A stretch of 64,000 bases of DNA from Vampirovibrio chlorellavorus (GCA_003149345.1 QFWI01000008.1:248001-312000), one strand, 5' to 3'. Positions 1 through 10,073 are shown, counted from the first letter of the stretch. The notes: a model not told the origin generated them from the sequence alone. A program made the numbers and translations.

Positions 1-720
1 AAAACAGAAGCCCACCGGCTGGCCATCTTTCAGCAAAATACTGGTGCAGGTCGGTAAAAACTGCCCCATCATCCCGGCGGTCATCAGGCCCACCACTTGG
101 CGGGCCCCGATCAGCGTGCGAAAGCGAGGATCCCACAGGCTGTCCACGGCATTTTGAAACGCCTCGTGAATGCACTCAGCCACAGCACCCGCATAGTGGG
201 GCTGCCAACCATCCAACTGGTATCCGGCCTCCAGAGGTTCAAAGGCCTGCTGCTGAAAAATCTGCAAGCTGATACTATCCGTCAGATCCAGACAAAACTG
301 GGCTTGTCCAATGGGCTTAAACCCATACCAGGGCAGCGTTCTGACCAAAACGCCCTGCGGGCCCAACATGGCGTAACTAACCACGTCCCACCCTTCGGTT
401 TCCCGGTTGTCGGCGATAAAGCGGCGAATCAGCCGATCGGTGACCGTTTTCAGGTCATCCACTTCCACGTAAATCAGGTTGATTTCAATGGCCCGGTGCG
501 TCTCCAGACGGTACAACATGAGGGCCACAGGCTCCGAGATGGCGGTGTCTTCCACCCAATACCCCCGCACCAAATCCCGGGATAATGACTGAACCAGCGC
601 CTCAAAGGCAATGGGCTCGTGAGCCCAACGGTACTCCGAAACGGCCTTTTGGCAAAACCGCTCGTAAAGCCCCCGCAAGGCATCCACAGACTCTGTCGTA
701 ATACGATGGGCCTGAATCAT
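1..720 (-). CDS. GNAT-like acetyltransferase, cut by the window edge
   Basis: The reading frame runs from an ATG at 720 leftward without a stop to base 1, so at least 240 residues are present and the C-terminus is missing. The protein starts MIQAHRITTESVDALRGLYE and has the alternating strand and helix pattern of two GCN5-type acetyltransferase halves. The second half begins near residue 170 (YQLDGWQPHYAGAVAECIHE) and ends at a beta strand reading ILLKDGQPVGFCF, typical of GNAT strand 4. Family knowledge: such proteins transfer acetyl from acetyl-CoA to an amine; the substrate cannot be told. The acetyl-CoA binding loop would lie beyond the edge, so the call rests on fold-like pattern only. 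Confidence 0.6.
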   Translation of the reverse strand, partial: MIQAHRITTESVDALRGLYERFCQKAVSEYRWAHEPIAFEALVQSLSRDLVRGYWVEDTAISEPVALMLYRLETHRAIEINLIYVEVDDLKTVTDRLIRRFIADNRETEGWDVVSYAMLGPQGVLVRTLPWYGFKPIGQAQFCLDLTDSISLQIFQQQAFEPLEAGYQLDGWQPHYAGAVAECIHEAFQNAVDSLWDPRFRTLIGARQVVGLMTAGMMGQFLPTCTSILLKDGQPVGFCF

Positions 721-1058
721 GGGTACTTTGGGGGCTCTTTCTGACGATTACTGCACAAATTCCCAACCTCAACTCACACGGGCCAGCCGTCGCCCGACCC
801 CCGGCGGGGTACGGTTCATCTGTTATTGTAGCCCTTTTTCAAAGCGGGAGGAAGAACCACCCCATTACAGGCAGGGCGCCTGGCCCATGGAGACCGCTGA
901 GCCCCGGCGTCCGGCATGCGCTGTAGGCCGCCCCTTGTTAAAAAGGCAAGACAAGGGCCGCCAAAAGTGCTAAGGTAAGCAATGCGAATGTTCTTTCGAG
1001 GCTTCAGAATGCCAATTGAACGCGCTATCGCCTCCCCAGAAAGCTGTCCTCCCTGTGC
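721..1058. other. Intergenic region between divergent genes
   Basis: This 338-base gap separates the leftward GNAT-like gene from the rightward helicase gene and should hold both promoters. No convincing -35/-10 pair was found. A possible hairpin has arms CCCTTGT at 932-938 and ACAAGGG at 951-957. An 84-codon frame at 719-973 has no ribosome binding site and no protein-like composition. Confidence 0.5.
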
Positions 1059-3056
1059 ATGAACATTCTTGAAAAATACTTTGAGATTTTAAGGCAGTTC
1101 AATCATTACGAGCCTCGCAAGGCCCAGGAAACCATGGTGGCCCGGGTGGCTCAAAGCATTGAACTCAAACAAACGCTGGTGGTGGAAGCGGGAACCGGTT
1201 CCGGCAAGTCATTCGGCTACCTCATTCCGGCCCTGTTTCAGGAACGGCTGGACGGGGAAGGCAAAAAAATGCCAGTGGCCATCTCCACGGCCACCATTGC
1301 CCTGCAAGAGCAATTGCTGCAAAAGGACATTCCCTTTTTGGCCAAGGCCGCCGGGCTGGATCAGCTCAAGGTCAAGCTGGTCAAAGGCCGGGGCAATTAC
1401 CTGTGCATCCAAAAACTGACTGAGGTGGAACGGCAAGTAAAAACCAACTCTTCGGAATTTCTGCATATCAACTACCTGAAAGCCGAGCTGCAACGGGGCT
1501 GGAACGGGGACATCGCCGAGCTGGAATTCTCCATCCCCCAAGAGTTGTGGAAAGAGATCCGCTCGGATTCCGAAGATTGCCTGGGACGCCGCTGCCGATT
1601 CTACGATCAGAACCCCTACCGGCAGGCCAGAGAAGACTTGGATCAGGCTGATGTGCTGATCGTCAACCACGCCTTGTACTTGCAGGATTTATCAGCCGCC
1701 CAGAGCTTGCTGCCCCCACACCAGGTGGTTATTTTTGATGAAGCCCACCAGATCAAGCACTACGCCTTGGGGGCCTTTACCGTGCGCATTGGCAAATTCG
1801 CCACCCAAAAGCTATTGCAAAAAATCCATCGCCGCCTGCAACCCCTGCCGGAGCATTTCCATCACCTCATTATGGAATCGGAAGCGGCCATTTTTGAATG
1901 GTTATTCCGCTCAGAGAACAGCGTATTTCGCCTGTACCCGGATGAACTATTCCTGTACATCATCAAAAAGCACATTCAGGTGCTGCAAGATCTGGAACAG
2001 TGGCTGGTGGGTATGGATGTGAAACAGCTCTCCATCATTCGCCCGGACTTGTTCGAGTCCGAGCTGGACATGGACAAGGCCAAAGCCCAGCGGGAAAAAC
2101 TGGTCAAGCAACTGCAAGGGCTGATTGTGCGCTGGGAATTCTTTTTAGAGGAAGATCCCTTCGCCAAGCAACGGGTCAACTGGGTGGAAGTGGACAAGGA
2201 GCGCTTGTACTATGAGCTGAAATCCACGCCCCTGAACATCGCCGACATTATGGGCACCCAACTGTGGAAGGAAAAAATTGGCATCCTGACCAGCGCCACC
2301 CTGGCGGTGAACAACAACCTCAAGTTCATCCGGCAGGACTTGGGCATTGAAACCTCGGATGATCTGGTCTTGCCCAGTCCGTTCCGCTATGAAGATCAGT
2401 GTGTGCTGTACCTGCCCTCCCATTTGCCCGATCCCAACAGCGATTTGTTCAACATCGGCATTACCGAGGAAATCGCCGACATTCTGGCCCTCTCTCAGGG
2501 GCGGGCCTTTGTGCTGTTTACCAGCAATCAGGCCATGCGCCGCATCAGCGACGCCCTCATTCCCAGGTTGCCCTTCCCCTGCAAAGTTCAGGGAGAAATG
2601 CCCAGAAACCGGCTGATTGACTGGTTTAAAGAGACCCCCAACAGCGTCATTTTCGCCACCTCCACCTTTTGGGAGGGCATTGACGTACCCGGTGAGTCCC
2701 TGAGTTGCGTGATTATGGATAAAATCCCCTTCTCCCCGCCGGGCGACCCGGTGAATCAGGCCGTGGTGGATTACATCAAAGCCAAGGGTGATGACTGGTT
2801 TGGGCAGTACGTGCTGCCGCAGGCCGTCATTAAGCTCAAGCAGGGCTTTGGACGATTGATTCGCACCGGCACGGACAAAGGGTTGGTGGCCATCCTGGAC
2901 CCCCGCATTCGGCAAAAGGGCTACGGCAAAATCATCCAGCGCAGCCTGCCTGCTGTGCAAACCATTTCCCGGCTGGCTGATGTGCCCCAGTGGCTGTTTG
3001 GGGAAACCTCCCAACCGGCAGAGTCCGCCGCCTCGGTGGACGCCCTTCCCTATTAA
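1059..3056 (+). CDS. dinG: DinG/XPD-family ATP-dependent DNA helicase
   Basis: A 665-residue superfamily 2 helicase. Walker A is EAGTGSGKS at residues 43-51, the DEAH box is at 227-230 (VIFDEAHQ), and motif VI is GFGRLIRTG near the C-terminus. This set defines the DinG/Rad3/XPD family, which unwinds 5'-tailed DNA during repair and at replication-transcription conflicts. Family members usually hold a 4Fe-4S cluster with four cysteines. Here Cys116, Cys174 and Cys179 are in place, but the fourth position (residue 185, in YDQNPYRQAR) is Asn. The cluster may therefore be altered or absent. No exonuclease domain precedes the helicase. The gene stands alone, with no clear Shine-Dalgarno before its ATG. 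Confidence 0.88.
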   Translation: MNILEKYFEILRQFNHYEPRKAQETMVARVAQSIELKQTLVVEAGTGSGKSFGYLIPALFQERLDGEGKKMPVAISTATIALQEQLLQKDIPFLAKAAGLDQLKVKLVKGRGNYLCIQKLTEVERQVKTNSSEFLHINYLKAELQRGWNGDIAELEFSIPQELWKEIRSDSEDCLGRRCRFYDQNPYRQAREDLDQADVLIVNHALYLQDLSAAQSLLPPHQVVIFDEAHQIKHYALGAFTVRIGKFATQKLLQKIHRRLQPLPEHFHHLIMESEAAIFEWLFRSENSVFRLYPDELFLYIIKKHIQVLQDLEQWLVGMDVKQLSIIRPDLFESELDMDKAKAQREKLVKQLQGLIVRWEFFLEEDPFAKQRVNWVEVDKERLYYELKSTPLNIADIMGTQLWKEKIGILTSATLAVNNNLKFIRQDLGIETSDDLVLPSPFRYEDQCVLYLPSHLPDPNSDLFNIGITEEIADILALSQGRAFVLFTSNQAMRRISDALIPRLPFPCKVQGEMPRNRLIDWFKETPNSVIFATSTFWEGIDVPGESLSCVIMDKIPFSPPGDPVNQAVVDYIKAKGDDWFGQYVLPQAVIKLKQGFGRLIRTGTDKGLVAILDPRIRQKGYGKIIQRSLPAVQTISRLADVPQWLFGETSQPAESAASVDALPY

Positions 3057-3241
3057 GTCAATCCTCCTAACTGAAGGAGATCCATCGGGCCGGATCACCG
3101 TTACGACCCAGACAAAAAAGGATGCCCCTCCCGGCGCGCCAAGTGTCTTTGTGGTAGACTCTGGCTAAATCAGGGAAGTCTTTTGGCTCCGGCCCAAAAG
3201 CCAGCCTGCTCCCACCCCATCAAGTAAAAAGGACTCTTGGC

Positions 3242-3619
3242 ATGATCGAAAACGGACGTCACACGGAAAACGGCAGCTACATCGAAACCGACATCATCGA
3301 AACCACCGATGAGGACGGACAGGTTCACGTGTTTGAAAAAGTCAGCGAACTGGAAGTGGACGGCCAAGAGTACGCCCTGCTGATTTACAAGGGCAACCAG
3401 CCAGAAGAGCTGGATGAAGAAGCCGAGGAAACCGAAGAAGGCTACGAGGAAGAAGTCGTGGTCATGCGCATTAGCTACGAAGACGGCCAGGAAGTGTATG
3501 AAGCCATTGAGGATGAAGCCGAATTCGAGAAAGTCGTGGCCTTCATTGACAATATGGATGATGAAGAGGGCGACGTGGAGATTGATGTCACCGACTTCAC
3601 CGAGAACAACGACAACTAA
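3242..3619 (+). CDS. DUF1292 family acidic protein
   Basis: A 125-residue, strongly acidic protein. Residues 15-60 (TDIIETTDEDGQVHVFEKVS) and the segment VVVMRISYEDGQEVYEAIED match the beta-rich DUF1292 pattern (YrzB-like), known from Firmicutes and cyanobacterial relatives and without an assigned function. A run of Glu residues (about 65-80) splits the domain. The gene is flanked upstream by the helicase gene and followed within 10 bases by a strong hairpin terminator, so it appears to be transcribed alone or with the helicase gene. Confidence 0.8.
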   Translation: MIENGRHTENGSYIETDIIETTDEDGQVHVFEKVSELEVDGQEYALLIYKGNQPEELDEEAEETEEGYEEEVVVMRISYEDGQEVYEAIEDEAEFEKVVAFIDNMDDEEGDVEIDVTDFTENNDN

Positions 3620-3628
3620 TCACCATCA

Positions 3629-3658
3629 CGGGTAAGCCTTTTCGGTTTACCCGTTTTT
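3629..3658 (+). terminator. Rho-independent terminator after the DUF1292 gene
   Basis: A 10-bp stem, CGGGTAAGCC pairing with GGTTTACCCG (one G-U pair), has a 5-base loop and is followed directly by five T residues. Confidence 0.88.
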
Positions 3659-3724
3659 ACCTGATTTCCCCATACTTTATTTCCCCACAGTATTTTGTTT
3701 TTCTGAATCGATAGAGGTTGACTG

Positions 3725-4903
3725 ATGAAAATTCATGAGTACCAGGCCAAAGAGCTGTTTCGCAAGTACAACATTCCCGTACCGGAAGGCCAGGTGGCCT
3801 TTACCCCGGATGAGGCCGTACAAGTGGCCCAGATTTTGAAAACCAAGGACAATCGCTACGTGGTCAAGGCCCAAATTCACGCCGGTGGCCGGGGCAAAGG
3901 CGGCGGTGTCAAGGTGGTAGACTCTTTGGATGGCGTGCGTGAAGCGGCCAAGCAAATCATCGGCATGCAGCTGGTGACCCACCAGACCGGCCCGGAAGGC
4001 AAAAAAGTCAAATCCGTGCTGGTGGAAGAAGCCTCTTCCATCGCCCGTGAGCTGTACATAAGCATTGTGCTGGATCGGGCCACCTCCCGCCCGGTCATCA
4101 TGGCCTCTCAGGATGGCGGCATGGACATCGAGGAAGTCGCTGAAAAAACCCCCGAGCGCATTATCAAGGAATTCATTCACCCGGTCATTGGCTTGCAGCC
4201 TTATCAGGCTCGCAAAATCGCCTACGCCCTCAACATTCCCGCGGAAGGCATGAAAGACGCCCTGAAGTTGATCACCAACCTTTACAGAGTCTTCATTGAA
4301 GCCGATTGCGCCATGGTGGAAATCAACCCTCTGGTGGTCACTACCGACAACCGGGTATTTGCCCTGGACGCCAAAGTGGACTTCGATTCCAACGCCCTGT
4401 TCCGTCACCCGGACATCGTGTCCTACCGGGATCTGGACGAGGAAGATCCGCTGGAAGTGGAAGCCTCTCGCTACAACCTGAACTACATCAAACTGGAAGG
4501 CAACGTGGGCTGTCTGGTCAACGGGGCCGGGCTGGCGATGGCCACCATGGACATCATCAAGCAATACGGCGCCGCACCGGCCAACTTCCTGGATGTGGGC
4601 GGCAGCGCCACCGATGAAGCGCTGGAAAACGCCTTCCGTATTCTGTTGTCCGATGAGACCGTGGAAGTGGTCTTTATCAACATTTTCGGCGGCATTCTGC
4701 GTTGCGACAAACTGGCCGAAGGTGTGGTGAAAGCCGCTCGCAAGCTGGAAATGCGCTTGCCCTTGGTCATTCGCATGAAAGGTACCAACGTGGACCTGGG
4801 CAAGCAGATCCTGGCAGAATCCGGCATCAAATACGCCGTTGAGGAAACCCTGGAAGCCGCCGCCAGCAAAGTGGCCAGCTTCCTGAAGCAACCCGTCGCT
4901 TAA
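3725..4903 (+). CDS. sucC: Succinyl-CoA synthetase (ADP-forming) beta subunit
   Basis: A 392-residue protein starting [20 protein letters not shown], the classic SucC N-terminus. The ATP-grasp domain covers about residues 1-235 ([12 protein letters not shown] binds nucleotide; EINPLVV near 200). The CoA-ligase domain follows, with the phosphohistidine-facing loop [10 protein letters not shown] near 318. With SucD it forms the enzyme that interconverts succinyl-CoA plus ADP and phosphate with succinate, CoA and ATP, the substrate-level phosphorylation step of the citric acid cycle. Length is normal. An AGAGG ribosome site precedes the ATG, and sucD follows after 25 bases, so the two form an operon. 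Confidence 0.97.
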   Translation: MKIHEYQAKELFRKYNIPVPEGQVAFTPDEAVQVAQILKTKDNRYVVKAQIHAGGRGKGGGVKVVDSLDGVREAAKQIIGMQLVTHQTGPEGKKVKSVLVEEASSIARELYISIVLDRATSRPVIMASQDGGMDIEEVAEKTPERIIKEFIHPVIGLQPYQARKIAYALNIPAEGMKDALKLITNLYRVFIEADCAMVEINPLVVTTDNRVFALDAKVDFDSNALFRHPDIVSYRDLDEEDPLEVEASRYNLNYIKLEGNVGCLVNGAGLAMATMDIIKQYGAAPANFLDVGGSATDEALENAFRILLSDETVEVVFINIFGGILRCDKLAEGVVKAARKLEMRLPLVIRMKGTNVDLGKQILAESGIKYAVEETLEAAASKVASFLKQPVA

Positions 4904-4928
4904 GTTTTTGGAATAAAGGAATTGATCA

Positions 4929-5828
4929 ATGGCAGTTTTAGTTGATAAAAACACCAAACTACTGGTACAGGGCATTACCGGGAAAGAAGGCTCTTTCCAC
5001 GCGGAAGGCTGCATGAAATATGGCACCAACTTAGTGGGCGGCGTCACCCCGGGCAAGGGGGGCACCAGCATAACCCTGGACGGCAAGCAAATCCCCGTGT
5101 TCAACACCGTGCGGGAGGCCCGTGAGGCCACCGGGGCCAACGCCACCATGATTTTCGTTCCCCCGCCATTCGCCGCCGACGCGGTCATGGAAGCCACCGC
5201 CGCAGGCATCGAGCTGGTCATCTGCATCACCGAGGGCATTCCGGTGAACGACATGATGAAGGTCAAGCAGTTTATGCGGGATTACCCCAACACTCGCCTG
5301 ATTGGGCCCAACTGCCCGGGCGTGATCTCCCCAGAGTTGGCCAAGATCGGCATTATGCCCGGACCCATCCACAAAAAAGGCCCGGTGGGCGTTGTTTCCC
5401 GCTCTGGCACCCTGACGTACGAGGCCGTGGATCAGCTGACCCAGCGGGGCATTGGCCAATCCACCTGCATCGGCATTGGTGGAGACCCCATCAACGGCAC
5501 CAACTTCATCGACGCCCTGAAGCTCTTTGAAGCCGACCCGGAAACCAAGGCCATCATGATGATTGGTGAAATTGGGGGTTCCGCCGAGGAAGAGGCGGCT
5601 GAATTCGCCAAGCTCAACGTGACCAAGCCCATCGTGTGCTTCATCGCCGGGCAAACCGCCCCCACCGGGAAGCGCATGGGCCACGCCGGAGCCATCATCT
5701 CCGGGGGCAAAGGCACCGCCGCCGAAAAAATGAAGGCGCTGGAAGCCGCTGGCATTACCGTGGTGGTCAGCCCAGCGGAAATGGGCGAAACCATCGCCAA
5801 AAAACTGGGCGCTCCAGCGCTGGCGTAA
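4929..5828 (+). CDS. sucD: Succinyl-CoA synthetase alpha subunit
   Basis: A 299-residue protein beginning [20 protein letters not shown]. The N-terminal CoA-binding Rossmann domain includes [10 protein letters not shown] and GGVTPGKGG. The ligase domain carries the active-site histidine in [10 protein letters not shown] (His252 by count), which is phosphorylated during catalysis. Length and motifs are those of the alpha subunit family. It is the second gene of the sucCD operon and is followed by a perfect hairpin, which probably ends the transcript. Confidence 0.97.
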   Translation: MAVLVDKNTKLLVQGITGKEGSFHAEGCMKYGTNLVGGVTPGKGGTSITLDGKQIPVFNTVREAREATGANATMIFVPPPFAADAVMEATAAGIELVICITEGIPVNDMMKVKQFMRDYPNTRLIGPNCPGVISPELAKIGIMPGPIHKKGPVGVVSRSGTLTYEAVDQLTQRGIGQSTCIGIGGDPINGTNFIDALKLFEADPETKAIMMIGEIGGSAEEEAAEFAKLNVTKPIVCFIAGQTAPTGKRMGHAGAIISGGKGTAAEKMKALEAAGITVVVSPAEMGETIAKKLGAPALA

Positions 5829-5853
5829 ACGCCTTATCTTATCATCCACACTC

Positions 5854-5885
5854 AATCCGGGAGGTCTGAACAGGCCTCCCGGATT
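5854..5885 (+). terminator. Hairpin after sucCD
   Basis: An 11-bp perfect stem (AATCCGGGAGG with CCTCCCGGATT) and a 10-base loop lie 25 bases after the sucD stop. There is no T tract, so it may slow or protect the 3' end rather than terminate alone. Confidence 0.65.
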
Positions 5886-6021
5886 GGCATAAGGACTATC
5901 CCGCTCTCCCATTCACTCAGCGCCTGGGGTCAGCGCAGAATAAAAGCTCCTCGGCAGAGCCACAGTCAAAAGTCCACAGCCTGATGGCGTTGCGAGGCCA
6001 AACCGCAGGCCCGCTCAATAC

Positions 6022-9000
6022 CTACTCCTGGATCACAGCGCCCGATGAGCCCGATGATGGGGCGGCCTGACTCAGGGGCTCTGGGCGAGCCGAGCCAAAA
6101 GCCTTGGTGACCGGGGTACTCTTGTCCACCACGTAGCCTAATAACTCGCTCAGCAATTGAACCTTCTGGTTGAAGTAACGGGCCCGGTAGCGATTTTCGG
6201 TTTCGGTTTGCAGCCAGGTGTTGGTGGCCGTTTGCAGCCCGCTCAAGGCTTGCTGGGCCGCCATCAGGTGATCCGGCGGCATCTGGGCTGGATTTTTAAA
6301 AGGGGCCAAAGCACTCAATTGCTGGGTCAATTGATTCACAGATCCCTGAATGGCTTGGGCCTGATCGGGGGGCAAATTGGCCAGGGCTCCCTTCGTCTGT
6401 AAGGTAGTGAATTTCTGACGGAAGTCCTCCAGAATGACCTGCAAGGATTTCACCACGTCCCGATGGGGCGGAATGCTATTGGTGGCTTTAAAGGGCCCAT
6501 TGCCCAGCATCTCGATTTTTTCAGCGTCCAAATGCGCCCCGGCAAACAGGGTAGCCCCCAGGCCCCCCCGTTCCCGCAAGGCTTCCAGGTGTTGCACCAA
6601 CTGTCCACCATCCAGGCGGTGCAGGGCAATGCCCGGATAAATCAGGGATCGCTTCTGCGGGGAGGACTGTACATAGTCAAACATGCCCTGCAAGCGCTCC
6701 GGGTCGGTGGTGTAGGACATGGGACTCAACGTATCCACCCAGCCATTTTCAATCCAGGTTTCCCAGTCCTGCTGAATGGTCACAATCCGGCTTTCCCGAC
6801 GCATGGGGAAAACCGCCGCCGAAATCTTGATGGCGGGTTTAATGGACCGCAAGGTGCCAGAGACTTGCTGCACAAAGGAACTGACCTGATAGGTTTTCCA
6901 GGCGATCCACAGTTTGGCCGTGTAGTCATCCAGATTGTCCAGCGTTTGCCCGGTGGCCCGGTGAAAGCGGTCCCGACCGACAGCATCGTAGCCCATGCGG
7001 GTGCCAGCGGTCTGGAAGGGGTAGCGAATGTAATCCAGGTGCAGGCCATCCACATCGTAGCGGTTCACAATCTCCCGATAGACATTCAGGAGGAATGCCC
7101 GACCCTTTTCACTGGCCGGATCCAGCCAGAACTCGTGCTGGCGACCGTCCACTTCCAGTCCCCCGCCGCTGTTGCGCAGGGCTTCGCTCATCAGACCGGC
7201 TTCGGACAGAACAGGCCCCGGGTAGTTGGCGGGTTGGCTTATCAGGGGGTTATGACGCCGGTTGCCCACGGCGAACGCCCAGACCCAGGCGTGGACTTCC
7301 ATGCCCAGCCGGTGCCCCTCTTCCACCGCCACTTGCAGGGGGTCCCAGCCCTGTACCAATGGGTTACCCTTCAAAATGGCACTGGGATAAATGGGAAAAC
7401 CGGCGTTCACGGTCTCAAAGTAAACGATATTGATACCGGCCTGATGCAATTTCTGGATGACTTTTTTCAAGCCCTCCGGGTTCTGGGCATTGACAATGGT
7501 GCCCCGATCCAGCCAAATGGCCCGACCCTCCACCCGGGGAGAGTCACTGGTGAGGGCCAAGGCCCTCAGGGTCAAACGCCGAGCCTCGGCATAGGCGTCC
7601 AGCCCGGCCTGGGTTTGTCCGTTCAGGTAAAGTGACTCGAACTTGCGCTTGTGTTGATGGGCCTCCCACAGCAGCTTGCGGATTTTCTCATCCGGGATCT
7701 CCATGGACAGTTGCTTGGCCGTCTCGGTGGCCTCGTGGATGCGCCGTCGATAATCCTCCAGCACCCGTAAATTGAAGGAATAGGTACCGTAATCAAATTC
7801 CGGGGCAATGACGGAAGCCGCTTCCGGGTCTAAAAAGCTGAAACGCTTCTGTGGCTGGGCCGTATCCGCTGGCTTTTGTCCGGTGTCCGCAGGACTTCCA
7901 GTGGTCGTGGGGGCAGGCTGCTCCGGTCGGCCCAGGATGTTGTCCAGCACTTCGGTCTCCGCGTCTGGAGTCTGGGCGGCACCCGGCTTGGCAGGCGCTT
8001 TGGCTTTAGGCTCTGCCTGAGCGATTTCCATGGGCCGTTTTGTTACTGAGCGAGCGGGGAATAAACTGTCTCGCACCCCGATTGGCAAAGTGGCCATAAA
8101 CCGCTCCGGCGTTCCTTCCACTGACAGAGATTCCACCACGGCCAGAGCGGCCTGCGGGGGAATGCCGGGAGTCCCTTGGGGCAGAGACGAGACAGTCGCT
8201 GGCAAGGGACTCAGGGTCAGCACACCCATGGCAGGAGAAACAGCATCGGGGGTTGGAAAACCAGCGCTTGAGGCAGGAGAAGTCGGGCTGTCCGTCCGTG
8301 GTTCGGAATTCGTGTCGGCTTTTGGGTTAATGTTATTTTGAGAAAACCTTTGAGAATACTTTTGAGAAAATATAGGCCCGTTCAAGGTGGCGGCAGGCTG
8401 AAGCGGAAAAGCCGTTTGCCCGGGCAGTCTGTTGTTACGGGCCTTGAGTACCACGGAATCCGGCGGGGCCAAAGGCATGGATTTGGCCAGAGCCATCATC
8501 AGGGAGGACCGGGAAAGCCGTTGCCCCCAGGGCCAATTGAGTAGCGCCCCTTTGGGGGTGGTAATGACAGCCGGATACTGTTCCCCCCAGGTGGCCAGAA
8601 CCGATTGCCCCACGCTGGGCTGCACACGCAGCAGGCGACTCCCGGCACGCAGGGCGTCTTCGCTGGACTGAGAAGCCCCGTTCCAGAACAAAGGCTGCTC
8701 ATCGGCAATCGCCTCCGAGCCCACCAGCTTGAGACCCACCATCTCCACCAGGCGTTGCGCGGACGGTGACAAAGGCAACTGGCCCGGTAACAGAACCAGG
8801 TGCCCCCCGGACTGCAAATAGCGGTTCAGCATGGCCAAAGCCGAGGCATCCAACTGATTGCTAAGGGGAACCAACACATAGGGCGCGGTGCTGGGAACGA
8901 TGGAAAACAGGAAATCATCGCCCCTCACCCGCTGGGGTTGATAGCCGATGTCTTCCAGCGATTTCAAAACCCGGCCCTGCCCACCACTTCCCTTGGACAG

Positions 9001-9162
9001 CCCGGCATCGTAAACTGGGAGGCGCTGGGCGGCCCATCCCTTTAACGGTACCAATCCGCTCAGTTGAAATGCCAGCATCAAGAGTACTAGAATAAAAGAG
9101 CGGCCTTGACTGTGGCGATTGCGCCAACCCAATGCTTGCGTTATGTTCAATTGATGCGTCAC
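6022..9162 (-). CDS. GHL10-type glycosyl hydrolase-like exported protein
   Basis: A protein of about 1046 residues. The start chosen is GTG at 9162, which follows GAAGAGAAA and puts the signal anchor (SFILVLLMLAFQLSG) near residue 22; an ATG at 9234 is also possible but gives a long N-terminus. Order of parts: signal peptide, a domain at about 47-215 resembling a glutamine-amidotransferase-like fold, a Pro/Ser/Thr-rich linker (about 250-440), then the GHL10/DUF187 barrel from about 540 (GRAIWLDRG, GMEVHAWVWAFAVGN, GLHLDYIRYP near 707-716), and a helical C-terminal tail. Family members (YngK-like) are thought to act on cell-surface glycans. It lies divergent from the HEAT protein gene. Confidence 0.85.
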   Translation of the reverse strand: MTHQLNITQALGWRNRHSQGRSFILVLLMLAFQLSGLVPLKGWAAQRLPVYDAGLSKGSGGQGRVLKSLEDIGYQPQRVRGDDFLFSIVPSTAPYVLVPLSNQLDASALAMLNRYLQSGGHLVLLPGQLPLSPSAQRLVEMVGLKLVGSEAIADEQPLFWNGASQSSEDALRAGSRLLRVQPSVGQSVLATWGEQYPAVITTPKGALLNWPWGQRLSRSSLMMALAKSMPLAPPDSVVLKARNNRLPGQTAFPLQPAATLNGPIFSQKYSQRFSQNNINPKADTNSEPRTDSPTSPASSAGFPTPDAVSPAMGVLTLSPLPATVSSLPQGTPGIPPQAALAVVESLSVEGTPERFMATLPIGVRDSLFPARSVTKRPMEIAQAEPKAKAPAKPGAAQTPDAETEVLDNILGRPEQPAPTTTGSPADTGQKPADTAQPQKRFSFLDPEAASVIAPEFDYGTYSFNLRVLEDYRRRIHEATETAKQLSMEIPDEKIRKLLWEAHQHKRKFESLYLNGQTQAGLDAYAEARRLTLRALALTSDSPRVEGRAIWLDRGTIVNAQNPEGLKKVIQKLHQAGINIVYFETVNAGFPIYPSAILKGNPLVQGWDPLQVAVEEGHRLGMEVHAWVWAFAVGNRRHNPLISQPANYPGPVLSEAGLMSEALRNSGGGLEVDGRQHEFWLDPASEKGRAFLLNVYREIVNRYDVDGLHLDYIRYPFQTAGTRMGYDAVGRDRFHRATGQTLDNLDDYTAKLWIAWKTYQVSSFVQQVSGTLRSIKPAIKISAAVFPMRRESRIVTIQQDWETWIENGWVDTLSPMSYTTDPERLQGMFDYVQSSPQKRSLIYPGIALHRLDGGQLVQHLEALRERGGLGATLFAGAHLDAEKIEMLGNGPFKATNSIPPHRDVVKSLQVILEDFRQKFTTLQTKGALANLPPDQAQAIQGSVNQLTQQLSALAPFKNPAQMPPDHLMAAQQALSGLQTATNTWLQTETENRYRARYFNQKVQLLSELLGYVVDKSTPVTKAFGSARPEPLSQAAPSSGSSGAVIQE

Positions 9163-9254
9163 TTTCTCTTCAACCTGCGCCAGACAAAAACAATGCGTTC
9201 CCGGAACAACAGTCCCCAAAGCGTTTGAAATCAATATCCAGAAGGTTCGCTCCC

Positions 9255-9950
9255 ATGCCGGATGATATATCGCCCATTGAAACTGCTATAAGTATTTTAA
9301 AGCAAAAATCATATCCGCCATCCAGCCGAATGAATGCCATTCTCTATATGTTGGAAAAATTCGAGCCCCAGTGCCTCCCCGTGCTGGAGGAAATTTTAAA
9401 CGACCCCGAAGAAGAGGCGGATGTCAGGAGCGCCGCAGCGCTGGCCCTGGGAAAAGTGGGCGGAGACCGGGCCTTGGACGTGCTGAAGCAAATGGCCAAC
9501 AACGAGGATAACACGGTTAAAAACTACGCTGTACAAGCCCTGGGGTTGACAGGCCGGGAGGAGACCATCCCCATTCTGCTGAATGCCCTGAAAGATCAGG
9601 ACAACGCCGTTTTCGCCTCCGCCGCGGAAGCGCTGGGACAAATCGGCAAGCCGGTGGTGCCTCACCTTATTAACCTGCTGCAAACCAGCAAGGCGGAAGA
9701 TGCCCGATGTATCGCCGCCTGGCAACTGGGGACGCTGCGCTACACCGAGGCCGTGCCCATCCTGGTGGAGGTCATTCGAACCGACCGTAATACCGAAGTG
9801 GTTGCCCTGGCCATTTGGGCCCTGGGGGAGATTGGCTTTGGCCCGCCGGACGTGCTGGCCTTACTTCAGCAACAACGAGCCCATCAGGATCCCACCATTA
9901 ACAAGCGGGCGGAAATGGCCATTAAAAAGATCACCCGGCACGTCAACTAA
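9255..9950 (+). CDS. HEAT-repeat protein
   Basis: A 231-residue protein built of about five HEAT/PBS-lyase-like repeats, each with the pattern ALGKVGG...ALDVLKQ or ALGLTG...IPILLNAL. The start at 9255 (MPDDISPIETAISILKQ) is preferred because AGAAGG lies about 9 bases upstream; a longer frame back to 9132 would run into the divergent gene and has no ribosome site. Family knowledge: such proteins are scaffolds or phycobilin-lyase-like factors; no catalytic residue set is visible. The true partner is unknown. Confidence 0.85.
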   Translation: MPDDISPIETAISILKQKSYPPSSRMNAILYMLEKFEPQCLPVLEEILNDPEEEADVRSAAALALGKVGGDRALDVLKQMANNEDNTVKNYAVQALGLTGREETIPILLNALKDQDNAVFASAAEALGQIGKPVVPHLINLLQTSKAEDARCIAAWQLGTLRYTEAVPILVEVIRTDRNTEVVALAIWALGEIGFGPPDVLALLQQQRAHQDPTINKRAEMAIKKITRHVN

Positions 9951-10073
9951 GGCCCACAGGAGCCGGGTTCCCAGCGCCTTAAACCCAGCAATTAGCCAAC
10001 CAGCTAATTGCGACTGGCTCAACTTTAACCAATACTAAGCCCATTATTATGCAGCGCAATCCCAACAGGCATC

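Noticed and set aside
719-973. 84-codon frame between the first two genes
   Set aside because: No ribosome site and a random-looking product.
2145-3098. 317-codon minus-strand frame
   Set aside because: Shadow of the dinG-like helicase gene.
3677-5912. Two long minus-strand frames (529 and 293 codons) opposite sucC and sucD
   Set aside because: They mirror the third-codon GC pattern of well-identified genes, have His/Gly/Val-rich nonsense composition and no ribosome site.
6463-7635. 390-codon plus-strand frame
   Set aside because: Complement shadow of the GHL10 gene; no family motif and no start signal.
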